DNA of 64,000 bases. It comes from Deltaproteobacteria bacterium. Its GTDB lineage: Bacteria > Myxococcota_A > UBA9042 > DTJE01. Location of the stretch: contig JAKPOP010000010.1 of NCBI GenBank assembly GCA_029547805.1, positions 335,675 through 399,674 of the forward strand, read 5' to 3'. The notes beneath the pieces are model-generated. The model saw only the letters and a program-made list of their open reading frames with translations. It was not told the DNA's origin and did no database searches. A program made the translations under genes and the position numbers. Every line of letters begins with the position of its first letter. The stretch's first letter is position 1. This document shows positions 43,303-53,152 of the stretch, in pieces.

Positions 43303-44724
43303 TCAGAACTGGAAATAGATGTAAGGAACCACCTGGCTCTGGGCCATCCGCACCAGGACTCCCCCCGCCAGGGCCAGCACCGCGCCCTGGGCCGGTGCCG
43401 GGAGGGCGATGAAGGCATCCCGGGCCCGGTGCAGCCATTTCTTCGGGGCGAAGTGAATCCCGTAGGAGACCCCCAACAGCGCCCAGATCCCCCAGGAGAC
43501 CTGCGCCAGGGAGGTTCCCCCCGCCCACAACTGGTCCACCACCTGCCCCGCCACGGCCAGGGACGGGGACCGAAACAGGATCCGGCTCAGCACCACGAAG
43601 TGGAACGTCCCGAAGATCTTCAGAAAAACGAGCCATCGGGGGTCGCGGGTCTGTGCGGTCCGGCCCGACCTCCGGTAGCACCACCGGTGGATCACCATCG
43701 CGAGCCCATGGACACTGCCGTAGATCACGAAGTTCCAGCCGGCCCCATGCCAGATGCCGATCAGGAACAGGGTCAGCCAGAGGTTGAAATAGGTCCGAAC
43801 CGGCGACCCTCGGGAACCGCCCAGGGGGAAATAGACGTAGTCCCGCAGCCACGAAGAAAGGGTCATGTGCCACCGGCGCCAGAAGGCCGCGGGACTGGTG
43901 GCCAGGTACGGGCGATCGAAGTTCTCGGGCAGCGTGATGCCCATCAGCAGGGCCGATCCCCGGGCCACGTCGGTGTAACCCGAAAAGTCCGCATAGATCT
44001 GCATCGTGTAGGCATAGAGGCCCACCAGGACCTCCAGCGAGGTGAAGGCCGCGGGCTGGTCGAAGACCCGGTCCACGAGGTTCACCGCCAGGTAGTCCGC
44101 CAGCACCACCTTCTTGGCCAGGCCCTTCAGGATCAGGAACAGCCCCTCCCCCACCTGCTCCCGGGTCAGGCCGGGCCGGGAGAGCATCTGGGGCAGCAGG
44201 TCCCGGGCCCGGACGATGGGCCCCGCGACCAGTTGCGGGAAATAGAGCAGGTAGGCCCCGTAGGCCACCAGGGACGGTGCTGGCTGGATGCGTCCCCGAT
44301 AGACGTCGATGACGTAGGAGAGGGTCTGGAAGGTGTAGAAACTGATGCCCACCGGGAGCAGTACGTCCAGCACCGGTCTTGGGGCGGAAACACCCAGCGT
44401 CGCCAGGGCATCGGTGACCGACCCGGCGAACCAGTTCCAGTACTTGAACAGCCCCAGGGCCCCGAGGTTGTAGGCCAGGCTTGCCGCCAGCCAGGCCTTC
44501 CGGCGACCCGGTCGGGGGCTCGACGCGATCTGTCGGGAGGCCGTGTAGTCGATCCCCACGCTGCCCAGCACCAGCAGGATGTACCAGGGGTTCCAGACCA
44601 TGTAGAACCGGCAGGACATCAGGAACACGAACAGCAGCCGCAGGCGGTCCCGGCCGATGAGCAGCCAGAAGCCTGCCACCGCCAGCACGAGAAACAGCAG
44701 GTAATCGAGCGAGTGGAACAGCAT
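43303..44724 (-). CDS. MBOAT-family O-acyltransferase (AlgI-like)
   Basis: A 473-residue polytopic membrane protein with about ten to twelve helices. The family signature includes [21 protein letters not shown] (about 124), [13 protein letters not shown] (about 244), [23 protein letters not shown] (about 281) and the catalytic His in [12 protein letters not shown] (about His326). It should move acetyl groups from the cytosol to exported polysaccharide, as AlgI does for alginate. The partner SGNH gene follows 24 bp downstream. The start codon lacks a clear ribosome site, unlike its neighbours. Confidence 0.92.
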   Translation of the reverse strand: MLFHSLDYLLFLVLAVAGFWLLIGRDRLRLLFVFLMSCRFYMVWNPWYILLVLGSVGIDYTASRQIASSPRPGRRKAWLAASLAYNLGALGLFKYWNWFAGSVTDALATLGVSAPRPVLDVLLPVGISFYTFQTLSYVIDVYRGRIQPAPSLVAYGAYLLYFPQLVAGPIVRARDLLPQMLSRPGLTREQVGEGLFLILKGLAKKVVLADYLAVNLVDRVFDQPAAFTSLEVLVGLYAYTMQIYADFSGYTDVARGSALLMGITLPENFDRPYLATSPAAFWRRWHMTLSSWLRDYVYFPLGGSRGSPVRTYFNLWLTLFLIGIWHGAGWNFVIYGSVHGLAMVIHRWCYRRSGRTAQTRDPRWLVFLKIFGTFHFVVLSRILFRSPSLAVAGQVVDQLWAGGTSLAQVSWGIWALLGVSYGIHFAPKKWLHRARDAFIALPAPAQGAVLALAGGVLVRMAQSQVVPYIYFQF

Positions 44725-44982
44725 CTGCTGGGAGGCCCAAGGAAGGTTCCGTGGTTGTTATCACCGGTTCGGGCCCAATGCCAAGGCCCCGTCGAACTGC
44801 CGATTTCCACGAGCATTTCTGGAAGACCAGAGCCCAGGAGACGGCCTTCCGCCCTGGGCACGGGGACTCCTCGACCCCGCAAGGCATCCTCTTCCCAGGT
44901 GGCGGAACCGGATGGTTCCCGGCACGGCGATCCTGGCGATTTTCTGCTATCTTCCGGCCGGTGCCCTCCGAAGGAGGAAGCG

Positions 44983-45945
44983 ATGCGGACACCGACACGA
45001 CACCCCCGACGGTGGTGGCTGGCCCTGGTCGCCCTGCTCCCGTCCGTCGTCCTGGGTCGTCCCAACCGCCCCGAGCCCGTGGGCGACTGGACCTTCCAGA
45101 CCGACCGGCCCGTGAAGGCCGTCCTGGTCGGCGGTTCGGTCGCGGCCTTCCCGGGCAAGGGATTCGCCGACCAGTTGCAGGGAGCCTGCCGGAACCTCGA
45201 GGTCCGGAACCTGGCCGTGGCGAAACTCAGCGCGACGGCCATCCGGGAGCGATTCCAGCGGCAGGTGCTGGACAATCCGGCCCTCGCGAAGGGCTGGGGC
45301 GGCCAGGGGCCCGGCTGGGTCTTCGTCCTCGGGGGGCTCAACAGCGTGGGCAACCCCGAACTGACCAACGCCGAGGTGCTGGCACTCTACCGAGCGGCCC
45401 GAAAGGCCGGCCTCAAAGTGCTGGGCCTGACCCTGAATCCCTGGGGCGACGAGAGCGACCCCCGCTGGGCGGGCTTCGAGGGGGTCCGGCGGCAGGACAA
45501 CACCCGCCGGGCCGTGGACTTCGTGATGGGCCGCCTGACGCCGGAGCAGGCCCTCGGTCGCCATGCCAACGGCCAGTCCCGCTGGGAGCCGGGAGACCTC
45601 CCGGACATCGCCGTGGACCTCTACGACAGCAACCTCCGGGACCGGAACGCCCCCCTGCGGGACGAGGCGCCCCTGCGGGCCACCGTGGACTCCCACCCGG
45701 TGACCCAGGCCCGCCTCAAGGACCTCCCCCCCGATCAGCGGGCCGCGATGCGGGAACGCCTGATCCGTCAGGCCGTCGAGATCCCCCGGTGGTATCTCCG
45801 GGCCGACCTGCGGTCTTTCGACCACATCCACCCGAACCGCGAAGGCCATCGCCTGATCGCCCTGACCATCTGCCGCAAGGCCCCGCCGGAGTGGGGGTGC
45901 GACTGCGCCGTTCTGGAGACCCCGACCACCGGAGGTGGCCGATGA
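44983..45945 (+). CDS. exported SGNH-hydrolase-like protein
   Basis: A 320-residue protein. AAGGAGGAAGCG precedes ATG and a signal peptide covers 1-25 (LLPSVVLG). Motifs are [10 protein letters not shown] for block [15 protein letters not shown] for the GxN block, and [15 protein letters not shown] for Asp-x-x-His. The block I Gly-Gly-Ser replaces the usual Gly-Asp-Ser. It is the third SGNH-like gene within 6 kb. Its stop codon overlaps the galE start (ATGA). The gene is divergent from the MBOAT gene, so the cluster probably has a shared regulatory region of about 258 bp. Confidence 0.78.
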   Translation: MRTPTRHPRRWWLALVALLPSVVLGRPNRPEPVGDWTFQTDRPVKAVLVGGSVAAFPGKGFADQLQGACRNLEVRNLAVAKLSATAIRERFQRQVLDNPALAKGWGGQGPGWVFVLGGLNSVGNPELTNAEVLALYRAARKAGLKVLGLTLNPWGDESDPRWAGFEGVRRQDNTRRAVDFVMGRLTPEQALGRHANGQSRWEPGDLPDIAVDLYDSNLRDRNAPLRDEAPLRATVDSHPVTQARLKDLPPDQRAAMRERLIRQAVEIPRWYLRADLRSFDHIHPNREGHRLIALTICRKAPPEWGCDCAVLETPTTGGGR

Positions 45946-46958
45946 AGGTGCTCGTGACCGGCGGCGCGGGATACATCGGCAGTCATACGGTCCTCTGCCT
46001 GCTCCAGGCGGGACACGACGTGACCGTCGTGGACAACCTCTGCAACTCCCGCTTCGAGGCCCTCCGGCGGGTGATGGAACTGGCCGGTCGGGACCTCCTG
46101 TTCCACCCCCTGGACCTCCGGAACGACCAGGGGCTCCGGACCCTGTTCCAGCAGGGGTCCTTCGACGCCGTGATCCACTTCGCGGCCCTGAAGGCCGTCG
46201 GAGAGTCCGTCCGGCAACCCCTCCGCTACTTCCACAACAACCTCTGCGGGTCCCTGACCCTCCTTCAGGAAATGGACGCCGCCGGGGTCCGAAACCTCGT
46301 CTTCAGTTCCTCGGCGACGGTCTATGGGGACCCTGACCGGGTGCCGATCCCCGAGACCGCCCCCCGGCGCGCCCTGAATCCCTACGGCCGCACGAAACTG
46401 GCCGTCGAGGAGATGCTCGAGGACCTGCAACGGGCCGACCCCTCCTGGAACATCCTGTCCCTGCGCTATTTCAATCCCGTCGGGGCGCATCCGAGCGGCC
46501 GGATCGGCGAGGACCCCCTGGGCATTCCCAACAACCTGATGCCCTATGTGGCCCAGGTCGCCGTGGGGCGACTGCCGGAACTCCAGGTCTTTGGCAACGA
46601 CTACCCGACCCCCGACGGGACCGGCGTCCGGGACTACATCCACGTGATGGACCTGGCCGAGGGGCACCTGGCGGCCCTGGACCACCTGTCCCGGCGTCCT
46701 GGATGGCTCGCCGTGAACCTGGGCACCGGCCGGGGCCACTCCGTGCTGGAGGTCGTCGATGCCTTCCGGCGGGCCAGCGGGCGCCCGATCCCCTGCCGCA
46801 TCGTGGCCCGCAGACCCGGCGATGCGGCAATCTGCTACGCCGACCCCACTCTGGCCCGCCAGGTCCTCGGATGGGAGGCCCGACGTGACCTGGACGCCAT
46901 GTGTCGCGACGCCTGGCGCTGGCAGTCCCAGAATCCCAACGGCTACGAGTCTCCCTGA
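45942..46958 (+). CDS. galE: UDP-glucose 4-epimerase
   Basis: A 338-residue protein, the same length as characterised Gal[21 protein letters not shown] carries the NAD-binding GxxGxx[11 protein letters not shown] contains the catalytic Ser, [11 protein letters not shown] the Tyr-x-x-x-Lys, and [13 protein letters not shown] and [20 protein letters not shown] are GalE-typical. It interconverts UDP-glucose and UDP-galactose, supplying sugar for the exopolysaccharide or LPS that the adjacent acylation genes would modify. GGAGGTGGCCG lies before ATG. Translation is coupled to the preceding gene. Confidence 0.95.
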   Translation: MKVLVTGGAGYIGSHTVLCLLQAGHDVTVVDNLCNSRFEALRRVMELAGRDLLFHPLDLRNDQGLRTLFQQGSFDAVIHFAALKAVGESVRQPLRYFHNNLCGSLTLLQEMDAAGVRNLVFSSSATVYGDPDRVPIPETAPRRALNPYGRTKLAVEEMLEDLQRADPSWNILSLRYFNPVGAHPSGRIGEDPLGIPNNLMPYVAQVAVGRLPELQVFGNDYPTPDGTGVRDYIHVMDLAEGHLAALDHLSRRPGWLAVNLGTGRGHSVLEVVDAFRRASGRPIPCRIVARRPGDAAICYADPTLARQVLGWEARRDLDAMCRDAWRWQSQNPNGYESP

Positions 46959-46986
46959 ATGCCTTGGTTCTCCGTGTCCTCGTTCC

Positions 46987-47388
46987 CTAATCCTCGTCGG
47001 TATCCTGGTCCGACGAGGGTCCCTCCTGGAAGCGGCCGGCCAGTTCGCGCCGGATTGTCTTCTGGAGTTTGCGAATCCATTGGTTCATCTTCCGCACGGA
47101 GACATGGCGTCGTTCCAGTGGCTCGATGCTGTAGGCAGATTCCGAATACGCAACCTCCAGGATCACTGAGGCCCGTCCTTTTTGGAGAGAGGTCTCCAGC
47201 CGGCCTGGTTCATCCTTGACGATCAACCAGTTCCTGGCCACCAGGGCTTTCCGGATGGCGGTCCCAACCTGTTCCTGTCCCCAGTTGGCGCGCCCCCCGA
47301 CGATGGGCTCGTCGATGACCTGATACGCCCTGTGGCAGCCCGCGCCCCCCAGAAGCACGAGCGACAGTAACATCAGCCAGCGTCTCAT
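46987..47388 (-). CDS. small lipoprotein
   Basis: A 133-residue lipoprotein with signal 1-17 and lipobox LGGAGC. GGAGGAGGAAAC precedes ATG. The middle part (VGTAIRKALVARNWLIVKDEPGRLETSLQKGRASVILEVAYSE) is an alpha/beta fold seen in small periplasmic lipoproteins of unknown function. The C-terminus is acidic (SSDQDTDED). It has its own promoter. No partner can be inferred. Confidence 0.8.
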   Translation of the reverse strand: MRRWLMLLSLVLLGGAGCHRAYQVIDEPIVGGRANWGQEQVGTAIRKALVARNWLIVKDEPGRLETSLQKGRASVILEVAYSESAYSIEPLERRHVSVRKMNQWIRKLQKTIRRELAGRFQEGPSSDQDTDED

Positions 47389-47416
47389 GTTTCCTCCTCC
47401 AAGTCAGTGCCTTCGA

Positions 47417-47446
47417 ATCCTAGTGGACGACGCATTTCCAGGTCAA
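47417..47446 (-). promoter_or_regulatory. sigma70-type promoter of the small lipoprotein
   Basis: On the minus strand TTGACC (47446-47441), an 18-bp spacer and TAGGAT (47422-47417) form a promoter. The -10 ends 28 nt before the ATG at 47388. Confidence 0.55.
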
Positions 47447-47665
47447 CACGCCTCCCACCAGAATTTCCGAGCGGACCAGAAGTCTGGCACTTTCGCGGGC
47501 GTCGATATCCGAAAAGCAGTCAGCCGGAGTCCTGTCGTGGCTACCTGTCCACCCCGAAGAAACAGGAGTCACGGATGTGCCCAGTCTGTCGTGTCACCCA
47601 TGTTCCCGGTTGCACACCATCCGACGCCCGCTCCACCGCCCCGCCCACCAACCGCATCCCCCGCC

Positions 47666-47888
47666 AGCGCCCCGTTCCACCACCCCCTGGCACCCACCTC
47701 TCTCGGGGGGCCCGGGGGCCGGGCCCGGAGGACGCTCCGCAGGCGCGCGCGACCTTGCGGGGGCCATCCATGCCTTCGCGCGCGCCGAGGTCGCAGACGC
47801 GCCCCGGGGGCAGCGCCCCCGGGGCGACGTCGTGTCCGGAGGACCGGCCCCCGGGCCCCCCGCCACCAAGCGCCCCGCTCCACCACCC
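47666..47888. repeat. 20-bp direct repeats flanking the inverted-repeat block
   Basis: AGCGCCCCGTTCCACCACCC (47666-47685) and AGCGCCCCGCTCCACCACCC (47869-47888) differ at one base and sit outside the two outer arms, 18 and 6 bp away. They may be traces of a small mobile element or a recombination product. Confidence 0.4.
47704..47862. repeat. nested inverted-repeat block
   Basis: Outer arms of 19 bp pair perfectly (47704-47722 with 47844-47862). Inside them, an 11-bp pair (47742-47752 with 47776-47786) and a 12-bp pair with a 3-nt loop (47800-47811 with 47815-47826) are each perfect. All arms are almost pure G/C. The fold would be a multi-branch RNA or cruciform. It lies between divergent genes and is not placed as a terminator of either. 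Confidence 0.6.
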
Positions 47889-47951
47889 ACCGGCAACCGC
47901 CTCGCCCGGGCCACCCGCCACCCAGATGCCCCCCGACACGCGCTTCGGGAC

Positions 47952-47981
47952 TTGAAGGGCCTTGCTGCGTTGCGTTAGAAA
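47952..47981 (+). promoter_or_regulatory. promoter of the Cys-repeat lipoprotein
   Basis: TTGAAG, an 18-bp spacer and TAGAAA end 32 nt before ATG 48014. The -10 overlaps an upstream in-frame ATG at 47981, so that codon would not be in the transcript. This favours the start at 48014. Confidence 0.4.
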
Positions 47982-48013
47982 TGCCTCGTCTGCCTTTCCA
48001 GGGGAGAAGCCCC

Positions 48014-51000
48014 ATGCCTCGGTTGCCTGTCCGGTCCGGTGTCCTGCTGGCCCTGTGGATGGCCGCCTGCGGCGGCAGCGACGTCACCCTCGACCTCCTG
48101 CCGATCGATGCCGTGCCCGGCCAGGACTCCGCCGATGTCCCCATCACCGACCTGGCGGCCGACGAGGCCCCAGAGGTCCCGATCGGCCGGGACCTCCCCC
48201 TCGACCTCCCTGGGACCGACCGGATCGGCGACGATGGAACCGACCTGTCCCCCGACCTGCCGGCCGATGCCCCCTTCGAGGTCCCCGCCGACGCCCTCCC
48301 CCAGGACGCCCCCCTCGACACCCCCGATCCCGGCGAGACAGGCACCGACGAGGCCCCAACGGACCTCCCCCCCGAGGTCCCGGCCTCCTGCCGAGACCCC
48401 GGCGCCGAGTGCCCCTACGGATTCCGCTGCGACCCCGAAGACCCCGAGGCCGACGAGTGGGGTTGCCTCGCCGCGGACGAGTGCAACCCAGACGCCGACC
48501 CCGAGGGCTGCCCTGAAGACCACCAGTGCGTTGATGGCGAACACTGGCGCGTCTGCGAGCGTCTCCCGGACCAGTGCGCGGTCCACGAGGACTGCCCCTT
48601 CGGCGACGCCTGCGAGGAGCGCCCCTCCGGCCGGAAGGTCTGCGTCCCCCGAGGCTTCTGCACCACCGACGGCGACTGCCCCGACGACTACCGCTGCGTC
48701 CCCGTCGGCAACTGGCTCGGCTGCGCCCTGCCCCCCGACCAGTGCCGGACCGATGCCGACTGCAACGGAGACCTGAAATGCCTGCCTCGGCCCTCCGGAT
48801 GGCAGGTCTGTCGCCCCGCCGACCAGTGCCAGACGGACCGCGACTGCCCCCGGTACTTCCAGTGCCTCTTCCTGGAGGACCACCGGGTCTGCCAGCCCCT
48901 GCCCGACGAGTGCCGATCCGACGATGACTGCGGCCCCGACTGGACCTGCGGCACCAACGGCATCCAGCGCATCTGCGTGCTGGCCCCCTCCGAGTGCAGC
49001 GCTGACGGCGACTGCCCCTTTGGGTCCGTCTGCGTCCAGAACCCCACCACCCGCCGAGTCTGTCGCCCCGCCAGCGAGTGCGCCACCGACGCCGACTGTC
49101 CCGCCGACCGCCTCTGCCGCACCGTCGGGAACATCCTCGCCTGCGTGGTCCCCGCCGACGAGTGCACCACCCACGACGACTGCCCCTTCCACGACGCCTG
49201 CCGCAGCGTCGGACTCTACCGGGCCTGCGTCCATGCCAGCACCTGCCGCCTCGACTCCGACTGCTCCTTCGGCTACACCTGCCAGCAGGTGGAACACTGG
49301 AAGGAGTGCCGCTTCGGGCTCCAGACCTGCCGGTCTGACGCCGACTGCCCGCCGGACATGTATTGTGGCGGCCAGGTCTTCGGGATCGGGACCTGCCGCA
49401 CCCGGGACGAGTGTCGGACCAGCGCCGACTGCCCCGCCGACCACGAGTGCTGGTATGACGGCCTGAACCTCCGGTGCCGGGCCCTGCCCGACGAGTGCCG
49501 GGTGGACCCCGACTGCCCCGAGGACTACTTCTGCAAGGCCGGCACCACCCGCAAGACCTGCGCCCTCCGGCAGGACCAGTGCCGGGTCGACGTCGACTGC
49601 CCCTTCGGTCAGGGATGCCAGGTGAACCCCAGCGGCCGGCGCGTCTGCAGCAACCGCAACGAGTGCATCCGCAACGAGGACTGCCCCGAGGGCCTCTGGT
49701 GCCTCCCGGGCCTCCAGTGGTTCGTCTGCCAGGTCCCCGAGGACCAGTGCCAGGTCCACAGCGACTGCAACTTCCACTACCGGTGCAACACCGCCGTCGA
49801 CCCCAACGCCTGCGTCTATGCCTCCGAGTGCCGGGACGACCCCGACTGCGGGTTCGGCCGGATCTGCCGCCAGCAGGACAACTGGAAGGTCTGCAAGGTC
49901 GGCCTGGATGTCTGCGCCTCCGACGGCGACTGCCCGCCGGACATGTACTGCGACGGCATCGTGCTGGGGGTGGGTTCCTGCAAGAGCCGGGACCAGTGCC
50001 GGACCGACGCCGACTGCGCCTCCTGGCAGGTCTGCGAGTCCAACGGCATCTTCTTCGTCTGCATGGACGCCGAGCAGTGCCTGAGGCACCAGGACTGCGA
50101 TTACGGCTTCAAGTGCCTCTACGCCCAGCCCCACAATCGCTGCGTCCCCGCCAGCGAGTGCTCCCGGGACTCGGACTGCGGGCCCCAGGCCCGGTGCCTG
50201 CCCGGTCCCCAGTGGAACGTCTGCCGGGTCCTGGAGGTCCCCTGCGCCAGCGATGCCGACTGCGAGTTCGGCTACCACTGCGACAACGGGACCTCCCCAG
50301 CCCTCTGCCGCTATGCCAGCACCTGCCGGTCCGACGCCGACTGCGGGGCCAACAGCACCTGCGAGGTCGTCGGGCACTGGAAGGAGTGCCGCTTCGACTT
50401 CAACCCCTCCTTCTGCACGACCGACCGGGACTGCGACCTCTCCGAGTACTGCGACCTCGGCCTGCTGGGCTTCGGCACCTGCAAGTCCCGCAACGAGTGC
50501 CAGGACGACTGGGACTGCCCGACCGACTTCCGGTGCCTGTCCAACGGCATCTACAACGTCTGCCTGGACGCCACGAACTGCCAGCAGCACGCCGACTGCC
50601 CCCTGGGCTACCGCTGCGTGCCGGCGATCCCCTACAACCAGTGCCAGTACGCCAACGAGTGCACCAAGGACGCCGACTGCGCCGCCACCGAGGCCTGCGT
50701 CTTCGACGGGAACTGGACGCGGTGCCGGCTGGCCTGGAACGGCGTCTGCACCTCCGATGGCAACTGCGACCCCGACGAGTGGTGCGACCGGGCCCTGGGA
50801 CCCGTTGGCACCTGCCGGAGCCGCAACCAGTGCTTCGTCGATGCCGACTGCGGCGAGGGGCTCGTCTGCGAGAGCAACGGGACCTGGAACGAGTGCGTGC
50901 CCGAGACGCCCCGGAACTGCTGGTTCGACTTCCAGTGCCCCGAGGGCTGGACCTGCAACGGCGGCCAGTGCCGGCCGGTCTATGCCGGGACCTGCACCGA

Positions 51001-51277
51001 GGTCGAGGGCCGCTGGACGGTCTGGTACTCCGCCTGCGTGCTCGTCCCCATGGGGACCGTGTACGAGTTCGTGCCCGAGGACGGCTGCAACGGCAAGGTC
51101 AAACTGGTGGCCACCGGGACCACCAACGGCACCTTCCGGCGCACCGGCGAGGGGGCCTACGACGTCACCCTGAGCCTGGTCTATGCCTGCACGGCCCGCC
51201 TCTCCCTGGCCGACTCCGTGATGACGATGGACTGCCCCCTGGGCTGCGACGGCATCCAGCTGGCCCGGACGAACTGA
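48014..51277 (+). CDS. lipoprotein with ~31 four-cysteine repeats
   Basis: A 1087-residue lipoprotein. GGGGAGAAG precedes ATG; signal 1-18 ends WMAACGG. An Asp/Pro/Leu-rich linker spans about 20-110. Then about 31 tandem units of roughly 28-32 residues follow, each with the pattern C-x4/5-DC-x6-C-x8/9-C, for example ECATDADCPADRLC then LAC. Probably two disulfides form per unit, giving a long stiff rod. Larger units repeat too: a PPDMYC-type unit that ends GxGTC followed by SRNEC recurs at units 12, 19, 25 and 29. The last 90 residues form a beta-rich cap. The likely role is a surface fibre, adhesin or spacer; no enzyme motif is present. Confidence 0.85.
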   Translation: MPRLPVRSGVLLALWMAACGGSDVTLDLLPIDAVPGQDSADVPITDLAADEAPEVPIGRDLPLDLPGTDRIGDDGTDLSPDLPADAPFEVPADALPQDAPLDTPDPGETGTDEAPTDLPPEVPASCRDPGAECPYGFRCDPEDPEADEWGCLAADECNPDADPEGCPEDHQCVDGEHWRVCERLPDQCAVHEDCPFGDACEERPSGRKVCVPRGFCTTDGDCPDDYRCVPVGNWLGCALPPDQCRTDADCNGDLKCLPRPSGWQVCRPADQCQTDRDCPRYFQCLFLEDHRVCQPLPDECRSDDDCGPDWTCGTNGIQRICVLAPSECSADGDCPFGSVCVQNPTTRRVCRPASECATDADCPADRLCRTVGNILACVVPADECTTHDDCPFHDACRSVGLYRACVHASTCRLDSDCSFGYTCQQVEHWKECRFGLQTCRSDADCPPDMYCGGQVFGIGTCRTRDECRTSADCPADHECWYDGLNLRCRALPDECRVDPDCPEDYFCKAGTTRKTCALRQDQCRVDVDCPFGQGCQVNPSGRRVCSNRNECIRNEDCPEGLWCLPGLQWFVCQVPEDQCQVHSDCNFHYRCNTAVDPNACVYASECRDDPDCGFGRICRQQDNWKVCKVGLDVCASDGDCPPDMYCDGIVLGVGSCKSRDQCRTDADCASWQVCESNGIFFVCMDAEQCLRHQDCDYGFKCLYAQPHNRCVPASECSRDSDCGPQARCLPGPQWNVCRVLEVPCASDADCEFGYHCDNGTSPALCRYASTCRSDADCGANSTCEVVGHWKECRFDFNPSFCTTDRDCDLSEYCDLGLLGFGTCKSRNECQDDWDCPTDFRCLSNGIYNVCLDATNCQQHADCPLGYRCVPAIPYNQCQYANECTKDADCAATEACVFDGNWTRCRLAWNGVCTSDGNCDPDEWCDRALGPVGTCRSRNQCFVDADCGEGLVCESNGTWNECVPETPRNCWFDFQCPEGWTCNGGQCRPVYAGTCTEVEGRWTVWYSACVLVPMGTVYEFVPEDGCNGKVKLVATGTTNGTFRRTGEGAYDVTLSLVYACTARLSLADSVMTMDCPLGCDGIQLARTN

Positions 51278-51368
51278 GTCCCCCGGCACCGCGGCCCGCC
51301 GCTTCGGGACCATCCCGCCTCGCCCCCCTGCCCCCTCCGGCCGTTTCCCGGCGCTCTGGCCAATGCGC

Positions 51369-51374
51369 TACACT
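51369..51374 (+). promoter_or_regulatory. -10 candidate for the kinase gene
   Basis: TACACT ends 20 nt before ATG 51395. No good -35 is present. Confidence 0.25.
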
Positions 51375-51394
51375 GTGTCGGCGAGGGGGAAGCC

Positions 51395-53152
51395 ATGGAG
51401 ACCCGGGCCGTCTGCCCGAACTGCGAGCACGAGGTCCCCGCCGTCGGCCAGCCCTGCCTGCAGCCGGTCTGCAGCGCCCGGGGCTACCGGGGCATCCCCG
51501 ATCCCTGGTTCCAGGCCGCGAAGCAGTGGTGCCAGCGGAAGGGACGCCCCCTGGACCCCCTGCTGGGGCGACGCCTCGATCGCTACCTGCTGGCCGGAAA
51601 ACTCGGGGAAGGGGGCATGGGGGCCGTCTACCTGGCCCTCCAGGAGCCCCTGATGCGGGAGGTGGCCCTGAAACTGGTCTCGGGGCTGGAGTTGAACCCC
51701 GCCAGCGAGGCCCGGTTCGAGCGGGAGGCCCGGACCATCTCGGTCCTGGACCACCCGAACATCGTGAAACTCCACGACTATGGCATTGGCGACCTGGGAT
51801 TCCGGGTCCCCTACATGGCCCTCGAGTACGTCCGCCACGGGCGGACCCTGCGTCAGGTCTTCCCCGGTGATGGCCCCCGCGATCCGTCCATCGGCGCCGC
51901 CGAGATCCAGGCGGTCTTCGAACAGGTCCTCCACGCCCTCGGCGCCGCCCATGAACAGGGCATCGTCCACCGGGACGTCAAGCCCGAGAACGTGATGGTG
52001 GCCCCGGTCCACGGCAACCCCTGGTTCGTGAAGGTGCTGGACTTCGGCCTGGCCAAGGTCCTGGAGCACCCCTCCCACCTGGAGGTCTCCCGGACCGGCC
52101 AGCCCATGGGGACCCCGATCTACATGGCCCCGGAACAGGCCTACGGCGAGAGCCTCGGCCCGGTGGACGGCCGGGTGGACCTCTATGCCGTGGGGGTGAT
52201 GATCTACGAGGTCTTCACCGGCCGGTCCCCGTTTCCCGGAGACACCTCCCTGGCCATCCTGACCCGGAAGGTCGATCCCACCTGGAATCCCCTGGCGCAG
52301 CCCGAGGCCCGGGGCCTCCCGGAGGGGATCCGAAGCCTGCTGGGCCGGGCCCTGCGCCCCCGGCCCCAGGACCGGTTCTCTCGGGCCGAGGAGATGCTCC
52401 AGGCGCTCCGGGAGGCCTTCCGGGACCTGCCCCGGGCCGCCTGGCAGGGATACGCCCCGGGCACCGCGTCCTCGGAGGACCGGCCCCAGACCCCCTCAAG
52501 CCCCCCACGGGAGGAATCGCTGGAGGCGCTCCATGACGGGCGCACCCTCGCGGGACTGCCCGGAGTCGTCCCGGCAGCCGCCCCGGTCCCGTCTCCAGTT
52601 CCTGACCACCCGGAACCCGGGACCTCCGCCCCAGAGGAGCCCCCGGCCCCCCTGCTGGCGGTCTCCCGGCGATCCCGGTCGCTCCGGCTGCGCTGGATCG
52701 TCCTGCTGCTGGCCGGCGTGGCCGCGGTCGCCCTGCTGGTGACGGGCCTGGTGCGGCGGGCGGGAGTGCCGGACCGAACGACCGCCGCCTCGACGCCTGC
52801 CACGGTCCAGCCGTCCGCCGGGGGGACTTCGAAGGACGATGGATCCCCCGGGCAGTCGCCGGCCCAGGCTCCGGATCTCCCCGCAGGGGACCTTCCGGAG
52901 GATCGGCAGGCTGCCGACGTTCCCGGGAGCCCGCCGGACCCCGGCCCGGGGGAGCCGGAGGCCGGGACCCTGGCCCGGTCCCGGCCAGTGGACGCCGGCC
53001 AGGGGGGCGATCGTTCGTCGCTGGACAGGACACCACCCCGGAAGGCCCCGGCAGTGCCCCGAACCCTGCGCCCGGAGGTCCGCCGGAGGCCATCGCCGCC
53101 GCCACCGGACCCCTCCCCCGAGCCCCCGGTTCGGAAGTTCCACCTGAAGTAG
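51395..53152 (+). CDS. Hanks-type Ser/Thr protein kinase
   Basis: A 585-residue membrane kinase. N-terminal residues 1-35 hold CPNCEHE and two further Cys, a zinc-ribbon-like tag. The kinase domain (about 62-335) is complete: GEGGMGAVY (about 70), VALKLV with the ATP-binding Lys, HRDVKPENV (about 193), DFGLAK (about 217) and MAPEQAYG (about 245). A Pro/Ala linker precedes one membrane helix (about 434-453). The outside tail is Pro/Ser/Asp-rich with no PASTA or sensor domain. It probably phosphorylates unknown targets. GAGGGGGAAGCC lies before ATG. The PEGA/TPR protein follows 115 bp later. Confidence 0.92.
   Translation: METRAVCPNCEHEVPAVGQPCLQPVCSARGYRGIPDPWFQAAKQWCQRKGRPLDPLLGRRLDRYLLAGKLGEGGMGAVYLALQEPLMREVALKLVSGLELNPASEARFEREARTISVLDHPNIVKLHDYGIGDLGFRVPYMALEYVRHGRTLRQVFPGDGPRDPSIGAAEIQAVFEQVLHALGAAHEQGIVHRDVKPENVMVAPVHGNPWFVKVLDFGLAKVLEHPSHLEVSRTGQPMGTPIYMAPEQAYGESLGPVDGRVDLYAVGVMIYEVFTGRSPFPGDTSLAILTRKVDPTWNPLAQPEARGLPEGIRSLLGRALRPRPQDRFSRAEEMLQALREAFRDLPRAAWQGYAPGTASSEDRPQTPSSPPREESLEALHDGRTLAGLPGVVPAAAPVPSPVPDHPEPGTSAPEEPPAPLLAVSRRSRSLRLRWIVLLLAGVAAVALLVTGLVRRAGVPDRTTAASTPATVQPSAGGTSKDDGSPGQSPAQAPDLPAGDLPEDRQAADVPGSPPDPGPGEPEAGTLARSRPVDAGQGGDRSSLDRTPPRKAPAVPRTLRPEVRRRPSPPPPDPSPEPPVRKFHLK

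Larger units (their letters stand above)
47389..48013. other. 625-bp intergenic region with nested inverted repeats
   Basis: Two divergent genes flank it, each with its own promoter at the edge. Between them lies a Pro/Gly-codon-like, very GC-rich block with no convincing start site or coding signal. The centre (47666-47888) holds an inverted-repeat nest and two direct repeats. Confidence 0.6.

Noticed and set aside
40283-44998. A leftward open frame of about 1570 codons across the SGNH and MBOAT genes
   Set aside because: It is a frame left open by GC-rich codons and has no plausible start or domain.
47541-47978. Short open frames in the 625-bp region
   Set aside because: Translations are Pro/Arg/Gly low complexity with no ribosome site, and they run through the inverted repeats.
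47981-48013. ATG at 47981 as the start of the Cys-repeat lipoprotein
   Set aside because: It overlaps the predicted -10 and lacks a ribosome site; ATG 48014 has GGGGAGAAG upstream.
47975-51313. A leftward open frame of more than 1100 codons opposite the Cys-repeat lipoprotein
   Set aside because: It is opposite a gene with a strong start, lipobox and repeat pattern. Its Ala/Val/Gly-rich translation is a by-product of the GC-rich repeats.
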